Shown here: one piece after another, positions 39,957 to 50,894 of the stretch
How the letters are laid out: each line of letters begins with the position of its first letter
Position numbering within the stretch: the stretch's first letter is position 1
DNA from: Micromonospora aurantiaca ATCC 27029
GTDB lineage: Bacteria > Actinomycetota > Actinomycetes > Mycobacteriales > Micromonosporaceae
Assembly: GCF_000145235.1 (NCBI RefSeq)
Contig: NC_014391.1
Location: 1,488,001 to 1,552,000 of the forward strand
Reading direction: 5' to 3'
Length of the DNA: 64,000 nucleotides
Notes under the pieces: generated by a model
Told to the model about the DNA's origin: nothing
Databases searched by the model: none
Seen by the model: only the letters and a program-made list of their open reading frames with translations
Translations under genes and position numbers: made by a program

Positions 39957-39988
39957 GAGGTCGCTGCGGGTGCTGCCCGCACGACCTC
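39957..39988 (+). promoter_or_regulatory. Hairpin in the infB leader
   Basis: GAGGTCG and TGCGGG (39957-39970, one bulged C) pair with CCCGCA and CGACCTC (39976-39988) around a short loop, ending 15 bases before the GTG of infB and just before its GAGGAG ribosome site. No U-tract, so it is more likely an RNA control or processing element than a terminator. Confidence 0.55.
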
Positions 39989-40003
39989 GGAGTGAGGAGT
40001 GCA

Positions 40004-43018
<3,015 letters not shown>

Positions 43019-43038
43019 CGACCACGCGTAAGACCGGC

Positions 43039-43070
43039 CGGCGGCCGGGGCCTTCGGGCCCCGGCCGTCG
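43039..43070 (+). terminator. UUCG-loop terminator after infB
   Basis: GGCCGGGGCC (43043-43052), TTCG loop, GGCCCCGGCC (43057-43066), with further outer pairing to about 43039-43070. Very stable. Confidence 0.85.
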
Positions 43071-43087
43071 CCGTCTGCTCAGGCTGC

Positions 43088-43093
43088 GACAAT
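43088..43093 (+). promoter_or_regulatory. Predicted -10 element, leaderless start of methyltransferase
   Basis: GACAAT, 7 bases before the GTG at 43101, no Shine-Dalgarno sequence. Confidence 0.5.
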
Positions 43094-43100
43094 CTGCGGC

Positions 43101-44144
43101 GTGATCCGGTACGCGCTGCTCCTCGCCCCCTCCGCCAATCGCGTCTACGCCGACGCGGCGGCCCGGCTGGCCCGCGCCGAGCTGGCCGTGTTCGCCGGTT
43201 CCGGCGTGCTGGACGTCGTACCGGCCGCCGCAGAGGTGACCGGGATCGGCGGGGTGGAGTACCTGACGTTCACCACCGCCGAACCGGGGCTGGGCGAGCG
43301 GGACCTGGCCCACCTGGCGAACCTTTCGGCGGCGTACGCGCTGTTCGAGCGGGTCGGCGACGACCTGCTGCGGCCGGTGCCGCTGCGCCCGCTGGCCCGG
43401 TACGACTCCGACCTGATCACCATTCCCAAGTACGCCGGAAAGACCAACGAGCAGTTCACCCGGCTGCTGCTCAACGTCACAGTGCTCGCCTCCGCCGCCG
43501 CGCCGCGGATGCTGGACGGGCCGGTGGTGGTGCTGGATCCGCTCTGCGGCCGGGGCACCACGCTCAACCAGGCCCTGATGTACGGCTACGACGGCATCGG
43601 CATCGAGCGTGACAGTCAGGACGTGGACGCGTACGCCGCGTTCCTGCGTACCTGGCTGCGCCGCAAGCGGCTCAAGCACACCACCGACTCGACGTCGGTG
43701 CGCCGGGACCGCAAGCTGGTGGCCCGCCGGTTCGAGGCGGTGCTCGCGCCGTCGCGGGACGAGCACCGGGCCGGGGCCACCCAGCGCGTCATTGTGCTGC
43801 ACACCGACACCACCCGGGCCCGCGAGGCGTTGCGCGCCCGCTGTGCGGACGTGATCGTCACCGACGCGCCGTACGGCGTGGCGCACGGCAGCCGTACCGA
43901 CCACGGGTTGTCCCGCAGTCCGCTGGAGCTGCTCACCGCCGCCGTGCCCGTGTGGCGGGAGCTGCTGCGCCCGGGCGGGGCGCTCGGCCTGTCCTGGAAC
44001 ACGCACGTGGCCCCGCGGGCGCAGGCGGAGGCGGTGCTGGCCGACGCCGGGCTGCGCGTGCTCGACGGCCCGGGCTTCGGTGACTTCGCCCACCGGGTCG
44101 ACCAGGCGATCGAGCGGGACGTGCTGGTGGCTGTCGCGCCTTAA
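43101..44144 (+). CDS. TRM11-like SAM-dependent RNA methyltransferase
   Basis: 347 residues. SAM motif I is VVLDPLCGRGTTLNQALMYGYDGIGIERD and motif IV is VIVTDAPYGVAHG, a DPPY-type N-methyltransferase site (DAPY). This combination resembles TRM11/TrmG10-like tRNA guanosine methyltransferases, here with an unusual N-terminal part instead of an obvious THUMP domain. The target is probably a tRNA or rRNA base; the exact site is unknown. It lies after the infB terminator and is probably transcribed from its own leaderless promoter. Confidence 0.8.
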   Translation: MIRYALLLAPSANRVYADAAARLARAELAVFAGSGVLDVVPAAAEVTGIGGVEYLTFTTAEPGLGERDLAHLANLSAAYALFERVGDDLLRPVPLRPLARYDSDLITIPKYAGKTNEQFTRLLLNVTVLASAAAPRMLDGPVVVLDPLCGRGTTLNQALMYGYDGIGIERDSQDVDAYAAFLRTWLRRKRLKHTTDSTSVRRDRKLVARRFEAVLAPSRDEHRAGATQRVIVLHTDTTRAREALRARCADVIVTDAPYGVAHGSRTDHGLSRSPLELLTAAVPVWRELLRPGGALGLSWNTHVAPRAQAEAVLADAGLRVLDGPGFGDFAHRVDQAIERDVLVAVAP

Positions 44145-44171
44145 TCGCGTGCCGGGGTGCGCCGCCCGGCG

Positions 44172-44177
44172 TACCGT
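44172..44177 (+). promoter_or_regulatory. Predicted -10 element of DUF503 gene
   Basis: TACCGT, 8 bases before the GTG at 44186. Confidence 0.4.
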
Positions 44178-44185
44178 TGCTCGCC

Positions 44186-44479
44186 GTGTATACCGGAACC
44201 GCACTGTTCGACCTGTTGCTCCCGGGTGACTCCCGGTCCCTGAAGGCCAAGCGGTCCTACGTCCGGCCGATCGTCGCCGCGCTGCGCAAGTTCGAGGTCT
44301 CCGCCGCCGAGGTGGGGGCGCTGGACCTGCACGGCCGGGCCGAGATCGGGGTGGCGGTGGTGGCCGCCGAGCCGGCCCACGTCCGTGAGGTGCTCGACTC
44401 CTGCGAGCGGCTGGTCGCCGCCCGCCCGGAGACCGAGCTGCTGTCGGTGCGCCGTCGTCTGCACGGCGCGGACGACTGA
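44186..44479 (+). CDS. DUF503 protein (YlxP-like)
   Basis: 97 residues: LFDLLLPGDSRSLKAKRSYVRPIVAALRKFEVSAAEV, then EIGVAVVAAEPAHVREVLDSCERLVAARPETEL. The SLKxKR stretch and the ferredoxin-like pattern match DUF503, which in Bacillus is ylxP between infB and rbfA, the same position as here. The function is unknown, possibly ribosome-related. GTG 44186 is chosen over a TTG at 44177. Confidence 0.85.
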   Translation: MYTGTALFDLLLPGDSRSLKAKRSYVRPIVAALRKFEVSAAEVGALDLHGRAEIGVAVVAAEPAHVREVLDSCERLVAARPETELLSVRRRLHGADD

Positions 44480-44660
44480 CGGCGCGTCGCGCGGTACTCC
44501 GGCCGTGCCGCGCGACGCCCGGCCGGGCGCGGGTAGTGTTCTTCAGCGTTGGGCGGTCGGACCCGGCGGCGCCCACGCGCCCGCCGTCTCCGGCCGACGG
44601 CCCGGATCGCCTGGTGATCCGGCGCCGTCATTGGTACAGGTGATCCCGGAGGTGGGGGAC

Positions 44661-45146
44661 ATGACGGATCAGGCAAAGGTTCGCCGGCACGCGGAGCGCA
44701 TCCGGGAACTTGTCGCGTCGGTGGTGCGCAGCCAGATCAAGGACCCCCGGCTCGGCATGATCACGATCACCGACGCCCGGATCACCGCCGACCTGCGCGA
44801 CGCCACTGTCTTCTACACGGTGCTCGGCGACGCGGCGGCCCAGGCGAGCACCGCCGCCGCGCTGGAGAGCGCCAAGGGCATGCTGCGCAGCACCGTCGGC
44901 AAGGCGCTCGGGCTGCGGCACTCGCCGACGCTCACGTTCGTCCTCGACGACGTGCAGGACCAGGTCAAGCACATCGACGACCTGCTCGCCGCCGCACGTA
45001 CCGCCGACGCCGAGGTGCAGCGCCTCGCCGCCCAGGCCTCGTACGCGGGTGACGCCCAGCCGTACCGGGACGAGGACGAGGACGACGAGGACGCCCCGGC
45101 CGAGGACGAGGGCGACGACGAGCCGCGCGCCGGCGACCGCCGGTGA
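44661..45146 (+). CDS. rbfA: 30S ribosome-binding factor RbfA
   Basis: 161 residues. The KH-like core reads RHAERIRELVASVVRSQIKDPRLGMITITDARITADLRDATVFYTVLGD, then SAKGMLRSTVGKALGLRHSPTLTFVLDDV. A long acidic tail (DEDEDDEDAPAEDEGDDE) is typical of actinobacterial RbfA. It assists 16S 5' end maturation and cold adaptation. The ATG follows GGAGGTGGGG. The stop overlaps the nrnA GTG (GTGA). Confidence 0.95.
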   Translation: MTDQAKVRRHAERIRELVASVVRSQIKDPRLGMITITDARITADLRDATVFYTVLGDAAAQASTAAALESAKGMLRSTVGKALGLRHSPTLTFVLDDVQDQVKHIDDLLAAARTADAEVQRLAAQASYAGDAQPYRDEDEDDEDAPAEDEGDDEPRAGDRR

Positions 45147-46189
45147 CCGAGGCCGCCGCGGGTGGCGCGCCGGCCGGGCCCACCGAGACCGCATGGGCGG
45201 CCGCCGTCGCGGCGGTACGCGATCTCCCCGCCGACGCGCGGGTGCTGCTGATCTGCCACGTGAACCCGGACGGGGACGCGCTGGGCAGCATGCTCGGCTT
45301 CGGGCTGGGTCTGCGCCGGCTCGGCGTACGCGATCTACAGGCCACCTTCCCCGGCCCGCCGGAGGTGCCGGAGCCGTTCCGGTGGATGCCCGGCGTGGAC
45401 CTGCTGGTGCCGCAGGACGACGCGTACCCGGCTCCGGACCTGGTGATCTGCTTCGACGCGGCGAGCGAGTCCCGGCTGGGCGACCTGGCCGACCGGCTGG
45501 ACACGGCCGGCACGTCGCTCGTTCTCGACCACCACGCCTCGAACAGCGGGTTCGGCCGGATCAGCCTGGTCGACCCGCACGCCGCCGCCACCTCCGTGGT
45601 CGCGCTGGAGCTGCTGGACCGGCTCGGCGTGACGCTGGACGCGGATATCGCGACCGGGCTGTACGTCGCGCTGACCACCGACACCGGCTCGTTCCGCTTC
45701 GAGGCGACCACACCGGCCGTACACGAGACGGCCGCCCGCCTGATCGCCACGGGCATCAGGCCCGGTGACATCTCCCGGCGGATCTTCGACACCCGCCCGT
45801 TCGGCGCCGTCCGCCTCTTCGGCGAGGTGCTGGGCCGGGCCGCGCTGGAACCGGCGGCCGCCGCCGGGCACGGCCTCGTCTGGACGTACGCCACCCGCGA
45901 CGACCTGGTCCGCCACGACCAGCCCGCCTACGTGCTGGAGGCGCTGATCGACTCGGTGCGCTGCACCGCCGAGGCGGACGTGAGCTGCGTGGTGAAGCAG
46001 TCGGGCGAGGCGGAGTGGGCGGTGTCGCTGCGCAGCAAGGGCGCGGTGGACGTGAGCCGGGTGGCGGTGGCGCTCGGCGGCGGCGGGCACCGGTTCGCCG
46101 CCGGTTTCACCGGCCGGGGAGCGCTCGACGAGGTGGTCGGACGGATCCGCGCCGAGTTGGCCACCGGCGCGGTGACCCCCGTGGCGTGA
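45143..46189 (+). CDS. nrnA: DHH-family nanoRNase / pAp phosphatase NrnA
   Basis: 348 residues with the DHH-DHHA1 layout: ICHVNPDGDALGSMLG (metal site), VICFDAASESRLGD, VLDHHASNSGFG (DHH) and the C-terminal LGGGGHRFAAGFTG (DHHA1, GGGH). It degrades 2-5 nt RNAs and may dephosphorylate 3'-phosphoadenosine 5'-phosphate. The start is coupled to the rbfA stop by a GTGA overlap, consistent with the conserved rbfA-nrnA-dinF-truB order. Confidence 0.93.
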   Translation: MTEAAAGGAPAGPTETAWAAAVAAVRDLPADARVLLICHVNPDGDALGSMLGFGLGLRRLGVRDLQATFPGPPEVPEPFRWMPGVDLLVPQDDAYPAPDLVICFDAASESRLGDLADRLDTAGTSLVLDHHASNSGFGRISLVDPHAAATSVVALELLDRLGVTLDADIATGLYVALTTDTGSFRFEATTPAVHETAARLIATGIRPGDISRRIFDTRPFGAVRLFGEVLGRAALEPAAAAGHGLVWTYATRDDLVRHDQPAYVLEALIDSVRCTAEADVSCVVKQSGEAEWAVSLRSKGAVDVSRVAVALGGGGHRFAAGFTGRGALDEVVGRIRAELATGAVTPVA

Positions 46190-46322
46190 GGCGCCCGGCT
46201 GGAGCGATATGTCCTTCTGGTCCGGTCGATCCGGTGCGGCGGCGATCGGAACTGTGAGCCGATCGGCGCGTTTTCGGGGGATCACGACGCGTGCCGGGCT
46301 TTCCGCGGTGCGTCACGCTGGG

Positions 46323-46328
46323 GACAAT
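46323..46328 (+). promoter_or_regulatory. Predicted -10 element of the small membrane-protein pair
   Basis: GACAAT, 6 bases before the ATG at 46335, no Shine-Dalgarno sequence. Confidence 0.5.
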
Positions 46329-46334
46329 CGGGTG

Positions 46335-46742
46335 ATGGATCATCCCCGTGAGCTCACCGTCGAGGCGCCCCGGGCCTGGGACCGGCCGGTCGTCTCCGTG
46401 CCGGTGCTGATCTGCCTCTCTCTGGTCGGCGGCCAGATGCCGTCCTTCTCGACCGCGGCGAACCTCTACATCCTCACCACCGGCGGGGGGTTGATCTGGG
46501 TCGGCCTGAGCAACCGGGTGCCCCGGCGTCCGGCGCCGCGCCGGTTGCCGTCGGTCGCGCTCTGGTGGCTGGTCCCGGTGACCGTCTTCGGGGTCTTCGA
46601 GGGGGCGACGTTCGTGATGGCGGTGGGTGACGACTTCCCCACCTTCTCCCGGCTGGCCGATCCGCTGCTGGAGGACAACCTGGCCCGCTCGGCGGCCTGG
46701 TTCGCGTGGCTGTCCGCGTTCTGGGGACTGGTGCGCCGATGA
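46335..46742 (+). CDS. Small membrane protein, uncharacterised
   Basis: 135 residues with about four hydrophobic segments (PVVSVPVLICLSLVGGQ, AANLYILTTGGGLIWVGL, ALWWLVPVTVFGVFEGATFVMAV and AWFAWLSAFWGLV). I do not recognise a named function. It is predicted to be leaderless and is coupled to the next small membrane gene by an ATGA overlap at 46739-46742. It sits between nrnA and the MATE gene. Confidence 0.65.
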   Translation: MDHPRELTVEAPRAWDRPVVSVPVLICLSLVGGQMPSFSTAANLYILTTGGGLIWVGLSNRVPRRPAPRRLPSVALWWLVPVTVFGVFEGATFVMAVGDDFPTFSRLADPLLEDNLARSAAWFAWLSAFWGLVRR

Positions 46743-46951
46743 TGCGGGCACTGGCGATCGGCGGGTTTCTGGTCTCGATCGTGCTGTTCGCCGTGGTCGA
46801 GTGGGCCGCGCGCCGCGAGGGGTCGCGGATCCCGTCGCTGGCCGACGTCTGCGCGTTCGTGATGCGGTACGAGGTGGGCCCGGTGCCGGTCGGCCGGATC
46901 GGGCTGTTCGGCTTCTGGTGGTGGCTGGGCTGGCACTTCCTGGCCCGCTGA
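46739..46951 (+). CDS. 70-residue membrane protein, uncharacterised
   Basis: 70 residues: one N-terminal helix (ALAIGGFLVSIVLFAVVEWAA), a short cytoplasmic loop (RREGSRIPSLADVCAFVMRYEVG) and a second Trp-rich helix ending in GFWWWLGWHFLAR. It resembles a small family of actinobacterial proteins with this Trp-rich end (I think DUF6186, not certain). Probably partner of the preceding membrane protein. Confidence 0.6.
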   Translation: MMRALAIGGFLVSIVLFAVVEWAARREGSRIPSLADVCAFVMRYEVGPVPVGRIGLFGFWWWLGWHFLAR

Positions 46952-47288
46952 CCGCCCTCGCCGGACCGGACGACGACGTTGATCTTTCCGCATTTCGGGA
47001 ACAGCGGGCAGCATCTGGAAAGTGAACGTTAATTTGGGTGCGGGACCGGCGCTTCGCGGCGCTGGTCACGGGCGGTGGTGCCGCACCCGGCTTCGCCTCC
47101 CTCCAGGGTCAGACCGACCCGGGCTCCCGCTGCCAGGCGAGCCGCTCCGGTGATCCCGGACCGCTGCCGGGCGCTCAGCCGCCGACGACTTCCGGTCGCG
47201 GCGCGATTCGCTGTCGCGCCGATCCGGAGCGCCGGGCGCCCGTAGGACCGCCACGTCCCGGCGGTCCGCACCCTGGAAGGACCTTGAG
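46952..47288. other. 337-bp region upstream of a 32-codon gene
   Basis: Its first 90 bases are relatively AT-rich (TTGATCTTTCCGCATTTCGG, GAACGTTAATTTGG), which suggests promoter sequence. An imperfect hairpin GACCGGCGC/GCGCTGGTC lies near 47043-47067. The rest looks like untranslated leader. Confidence 0.35.
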
Positions 47289-47387
47289 ATGCCGAGCAAG
47301 CGCAAGCCGCAGACCGAGACCACCACCGACGAGGCGCGCGAGCAGATGCGCCGCGCGCTGCAGACCTCGATGGACACCCGTCAGTGA
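47289..47387 (+). CDS. Probable 32-residue small protein
   Basis: ATG at 47289 with GGAAGG 7 bases upstream, stop TGA at 47385-47387. The product starts MPSKRKPQTETTTDEAREQM and ends in a short amphipathic helix (RRALQTSMDTRQ). It is highly charged with no hydrophobic segment. The good ribosome site and the non-random composition support it; function unknown. Confidence 0.5.
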   Translation: MPSKRKPQTETTTDEAREQMRRALQTSMDTRQ

Positions 47388-47547
47388 CATACGCCGTCCG
47401 GCGGTGACGCCGGCCGGGCCCGAGGACCACACCCCGGCCCGACGCCGACGTCACCGCCGCTCGGGAACCCGCCCGCTTCCCGGCCGCTGTGGGTAAGTAG
47501 TCGCCTGCCTTGCGTGCCTTACTGGGGGCGTGCCAGGATCGGCGGCG

Positions 47548-48867
47548 ATGAGCACCACCGCCACCTCCGTCACCGCCTCGCCGCGGCGGATCGCCGCGCT
47601 CGCGCTGCCCGCCCTCGTGGTGCTGGCCGCCGAGCCGCTCTACGTCCTGGTCGACACCGCGGTGGTCGGTCACCTCGGCCGGGTGCCGCTGGCCGCGCTC
47701 GCCGTCGGCGGCACGGTCATGACGCTCACCGCCTGGGTCGGGACCGTCGTCGCGTACGGCACAACGGGCCGCTCGGCCCGCCGCTTCGGGGCGGGGGACC
47801 GGGCCGCCGCGGTGGCCGAGGGCGTCCAGGCGTCCTGGCTCGCGCTCGCCACCGGAGTGCTGGTGGCGGTCGCCATCGGCATCGGTGGGGGCGCGCTGGC
47901 GCGTACCCTCGTCGGCGGCCCCGGCGAGGTGGCCGACGCCGCCGCCGGGTGGCTGCGGATCGCGGCTCTCGGCGCGCCCGGCCTGCTGCTCGCCGCCGCC
48001 GGCAACGGCTGGCTGCGCGGCATCCAGGACACCCGCCGCCCGCTGCTGTTCGTGCTCGGCCCGAACCTGCTCTCCGCGGTGCTCTGCCCGCTGCTCGTCT
48101 ACCCGGCCGGGCTCGGCCTGGTCGGCTCGGCGGTGGCGAACGCGATCGCGCAGACGCTGTCCGGGGTGCTGTTCGCGGCGGCGCTGGTGCGGGAGCGGGT
48201 CTCGCTGCGCCCCCGGCCGCGGGTGATCGGTCAGCAGCTCGTGCTCAGCCGGGACCTCCTCGTGCGGGGCGTCGCGTTCCAGGCCAGCTTCCTGTCCGCC
48301 ACAGCCGTCGCGGCCCGCTTCGGGGCCGCCGCGGTCGGCGCGCACCAGATCGCCGTACAGCTGTGGTTCTTCACCGCGCTGGTGCTCGACGCGCTGGCCA
48401 TCGCCGCGCAGTCGCTGGTCGGCGCCGCGCTCGGCGGCGGCGACGCGGCGGCCGCGCGGTTCCTGGCCCGCCGCATCGCGCTGCTCGGCGGGCTGTGCGG
48501 CGTGGCCTTCGCGGTGCTCATCGCCGCCGGCGCCGGCGTCGTGCCGTCGTGGTTCAGCTCCGATCCGCAGGTACGCGAGCAGGCCATGACGGCCTGGCCG
48601 TGGTTCGTGGCGCTCCAGCCGATCGGCGGCGTGGTGTTCGCGCTCGACGGGGTGCTGATCGGCGCGGGCGACGTGCGCTACCTGCGCAACCTCACCATCG
48701 TGTGTGCGTTCGGCGGGTTCCTGCCGGCGATCTGGCTGGCCTACGGGTTCGACCTCGGGCTGGGCGGGATCTGGGCCGGACTGACGCTGTTCGTGGTGCT
48801 GCGGCTGGCCGGCCTGCTGCTGCGGATGCGCTCGGGTGCGTGGGCGGTGGTCGGCGCGGTGCGCTGA
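47548..48867 (+). CDS. MATE-family efflux transporter (DinF-like)
   Basis: 439 residues with 12 hydrophobic segments and two MATE repeats. ALPALVVLAAEPLYVLVDTAVVGHLGRVPLAALAVGG, GWLRGIQDTRRPL and GAHQIAVQLWFF are typical of the DinF branch, which sits next to truB in actinobacteria as here. It exports cationic drugs or metabolites with Na+ or H+. The ATG at 47548 is preferred (AGGA upstream); a GTG at 47530 would add 6 residues. Confidence 0.9.
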   Translation: MSTTATSVTASPRRIAALALPALVVLAAEPLYVLVDTAVVGHLGRVPLAALAVGGTVMTLTAWVGTVVAYGTTGRSARRFGAGDRAAAVAEGVQASWLALATGVLVAVAIGIGGGALARTLVGGPGEVADAAAGWLRIAALGAPGLLLAAAGNGWLRGIQDTRRPLLFVLGPNLLSAVLCPLLVYPAGLGLVGSAVANAIAQTLSGVLFAAALVRERVSLRPRPRVIGQQLVLSRDLLVRGVAFQASFLSATAVAARFGAAAVGAHQIAVQLWFFTALVLDALAIAAQSLVGAALGGGDAAAARFLARRIALLGGLCGVAFAVLIAAGAGVVPSWFSSDPQVREQAMTAWPWFVALQPIGGVVFALDGVLIGAGDVRYLRNLTIVCAFGGFLPAIWLAYGFDLGLGGIWAGLTLFVVLRLAGLLLRMRSGAWAVVGAVR

Positions 48868-48873
48868 CGCCGG

Positions 48874-49869
48874 TCAGCAGGTGTCCGGCAGATCGACCGT
48901 CTTGTCCGGGTCGAAGACCGCGTCCGGGTCCGGGTCGGCCGGCCCGCCGAACGACTGCTTGCCGAGCGCGAGCAGCCCTTTGTCCAGCGCGGCGCAGTCG
49001 ATGTTGGAGGCGTACGAGTCGGCCCGCTCGATCCACAGCCCGGCGGAGGCAGTGGTCACGTCGGCCGGGTGCGGGATGCTCCATTTCACCGTGTCGTGGA
49101 CCACCACGACGCCGTCGCCCGGCGTGGGGCTGGTGGTGGGGAACGCGTACGCCCAGACGAAGTTCGTGGTCACCTCCAGGATGCGGATGCCGTCCCGGTC
49201 CTTCGTCGCCCGGTAGCTGATCCGGCCCTTGACCCGGGGCTGGTCGGCGGTGAGCCGGGCGCCGGGGGCGAGCCGGGTCGCGTAGGTGCTCGCCTCGCCG
49301 GTGGGGAAGTCGTCGCGCACGCCGGCCCGCGCGTCCGGGGCGAACTGGCGCACCAGCCGCTCCGGGTCCTTCGCGGTGAAGAAGGTGCGGTCCAGCCGGG
49401 CGGTGACCAGCGCCTTGCGTACCTTGGCCAGCGTGTCGGCCACCTGCTTCTCGGTGAACGGGCCGGTGCGCTTGGCGCGGGGCAGCGCGATTCCCGCCGC
49501 GCCCTCCGGGAAGGCCGCCGCCGGGGTGCCGTCGAACGGGCCGGCGGCCGGCGGGGTCGAGGCCGACGAGGACGCCTGCTCACCGACCGGCAGGCTCACC
49601 GTGGGGTGTTCGGCGGCCGGTTCCCGCCAGCGCTGGAAGCCCTGGTAGCCGAGGCCCCCGACGAGCCCGAAGAACGCGAGCAGCACCAGCGCGAGTACGC
49701 CGCCGAGCAGCTTGCCGGAGTGCCCGCCGAGCGCGATCCGCAGGCGGTCCGCGCGGCCGGGCGGCACCTCGGGCTCGGGCCGGCGCAGCCACTCGGGCAC
49801 CCGTCCCAACTCGTCCTCCGGCGGGCCGGCGGAGAAGTAGGGGTCGGGGGCGGAGCGGTGATCGGTCAT
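48874..49869 (-). CDS. Single-pass membrane protein, uncharacterised
   Basis: 331 residues. A Pro-rich, acidic cytoplasmic N-terminus precedes one helix (GGVLALVLLAFFGLVGGLGYQGF), then an Ala/Pro/Ser linker and an extracytoplasmic domain of about 220 residues (KQVADTLAKVRKALVTARLDRTFFTAKDPERLVRQFAP...VTTNFVWAYAFPTTS) with two Cys residues near the end. No domain is recognised. It is convergent with the MATE gene, 6 bp apart, and divergent from truB. Confidence 0.75.
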   Translation of the reverse strand: MTDHRSAPDPYFSAGPPEDELGRVPEWLRRPEPEVPPGRADRLRIALGGHSGKLLGGVLALVLLAFFGLVGGLGYQGFQRWREPAAEHPTVSLPVGEQASSSASTPPAAGPFDGTPAAAFPEGAAGIALPRAKRTGPFTEKQVADTLAKVRKALVTARLDRTFFTAKDPERLVRQFAPDARAGVRDDFPTGEASTYATRLAPGARLTADQPRVKGRISYRATKDRDGIRILEVTTNFVWAYAFPTTSPTPGDGVVVVHDTVKWSIPHPADVTTASAGLWIERADSYASNIDCAALDKGLLALGKQSFGGPADPDPDAVFDPDKTVDLPDTC

Positions 49870-49963
49870 CGGACTTCCCGGGCAGACGGGGCGCTGGCGC
49901 ACGATCTTGACACCCCGCCGAAGCTGGGCGGTATCCCCCGCAGGGCCGATCACCGACGTCTGG

Positions 49964-49969
49964 CAGGCT
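49964..49969 (+). promoter_or_regulatory. Possible -10 element of truB
   Basis: CAGGCT, 8 bases before the GTG at 49978. A TTGACA hexamer at 49907-49912 lies too far upstream of it to be the matching -35 box. Confidence 0.3.
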
Positions 49970-49977
49970 TGGCGGTC

Positions 49978-50862
49978 GTGAGCACAGACGGTCTGATCGT
50001 GGTCGACAAGCCCGGCGGCATGACGTCGCACGACGTCGTGGCCCGCATCCGGCGGCTGGCGCGTACCCGCCGCGTCGGTCACGGCGGCACGCTCGACCCG
50101 ATGGCCACCGGCGTCCTCGTGATCGGGGTGGGCCGGGCGACCCGGCTGCTCACGTACGTGATCGGCGCCGGCAAGAGCTACGCCGCGACGATCCGGCTGG
50201 GACAGGCCACGGTCACCGACGACGCCGAGGGCGAGGTGGTCGCGACCACCCCGGCCGGAGCGGTCACCGACGACGGGGTACGCGCCGCGCTGGCCGCCCT
50301 CACCGGCGAGATCGACCAGGTGCCGAGCGCGGTCAGCGCCATCAAGATCGACGGGCAGCGGGCGTACAAGCGGGTCCGCGACGGGGAGGCGGTCGAGCTG
50401 CCCGCCCGCCGGGTCACCGTGTCGCGGCTGGACGTGCTGGCGATCCGCCGGGACGTCCCGGACGTGGTGGACGTGGACGTGGACGTGACCTGCTCGTCCG
50501 GGACGTACATCAGGGCGCTGGCCCGCGACGCGGGCGCGGCGCTCGGCGTCGGCGGTCACCTCACCGCGCTGCGCCGGACCGCTGTGGGCGGGTTCACGCT
50601 CGCCGAGGCGGCCACGCTCGACCAGCTCGAGGAGCGCGCGCCGGACGTGGTGAACCTGCCGCTGGACGCCGCCGCCGCGCGGTTCTTCCCGCGCCGGGAC
50701 GCCACCGCCGACGAGACCCGGGTGCTGTCCCACGGCGGGCCGCTCGCGCCCGCCGGGATCACCGGGCCGTACGCGGTCTTCGACCCGGCGGGCGGGCTGA
50801 TCGCTATCGTCAGCGAGCGGGACGGTCGGGCCCGCGCGGAGATCGTGCTGGCCCCGGCCTGA
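49978..50862 (+). CDS. truB: tRNA pseudouridine(55) synthase TruB
   Basis: 294 residues. GLIVVDKPGGMTSHDVVARIRRLARTRRVGHGGTLDPMATGVL contains the catalytic Asp40, followed by the KSYAATIRLG, SAIKIDGQRAYKRVRDGE and CSSGTYIRALARD motifs and a short PUA-like C-terminus. It makes pseudouridine 55 in the T-loop of tRNAs. GTG 49978 starts the conserved core directly; no Shine-Dalgarno sequence is visible. Confidence 0.96.
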   Translation: MSTDGLIVVDKPGGMTSHDVVARIRRLARTRRVGHGGTLDPMATGVLVIGVGRATRLLTYVIGAGKSYAATIRLGQATVTDDAEGEVVATTPAGAVTDDGVRAALAALTGEIDQVPSAVSAIKIDGQRAYKRVRDGEAVELPARRVTVSRLDVLAIRRDVPDVVDVDVDVTCSSGTYIRALARDAGAALGVGGHLTALRRTAVGGFTLAEAATLDQLEERAPDVVNLPLDAAAARFFPRRDATADETRVLSHGGPLAPAGITGPYAVFDPAGGLIAIVSERDGRARAEIVLAPA

Positions 50863-50894
50863 ACGGCGCGCGGGCGGACAGGGGGAGGAACGGC

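Noticed and set aside
47029..48345. 438-codon minus-strand frame over the MATE gene
   Set aside because: Antisense shadow of a clear MATE transporter with low-complexity composition.
50863..50894. FMN riboswitch upstream of ribF
   Set aside because: The truB-ribF gap is only 32 bp and holds just a ribosome binding site; no aptamer can fit.
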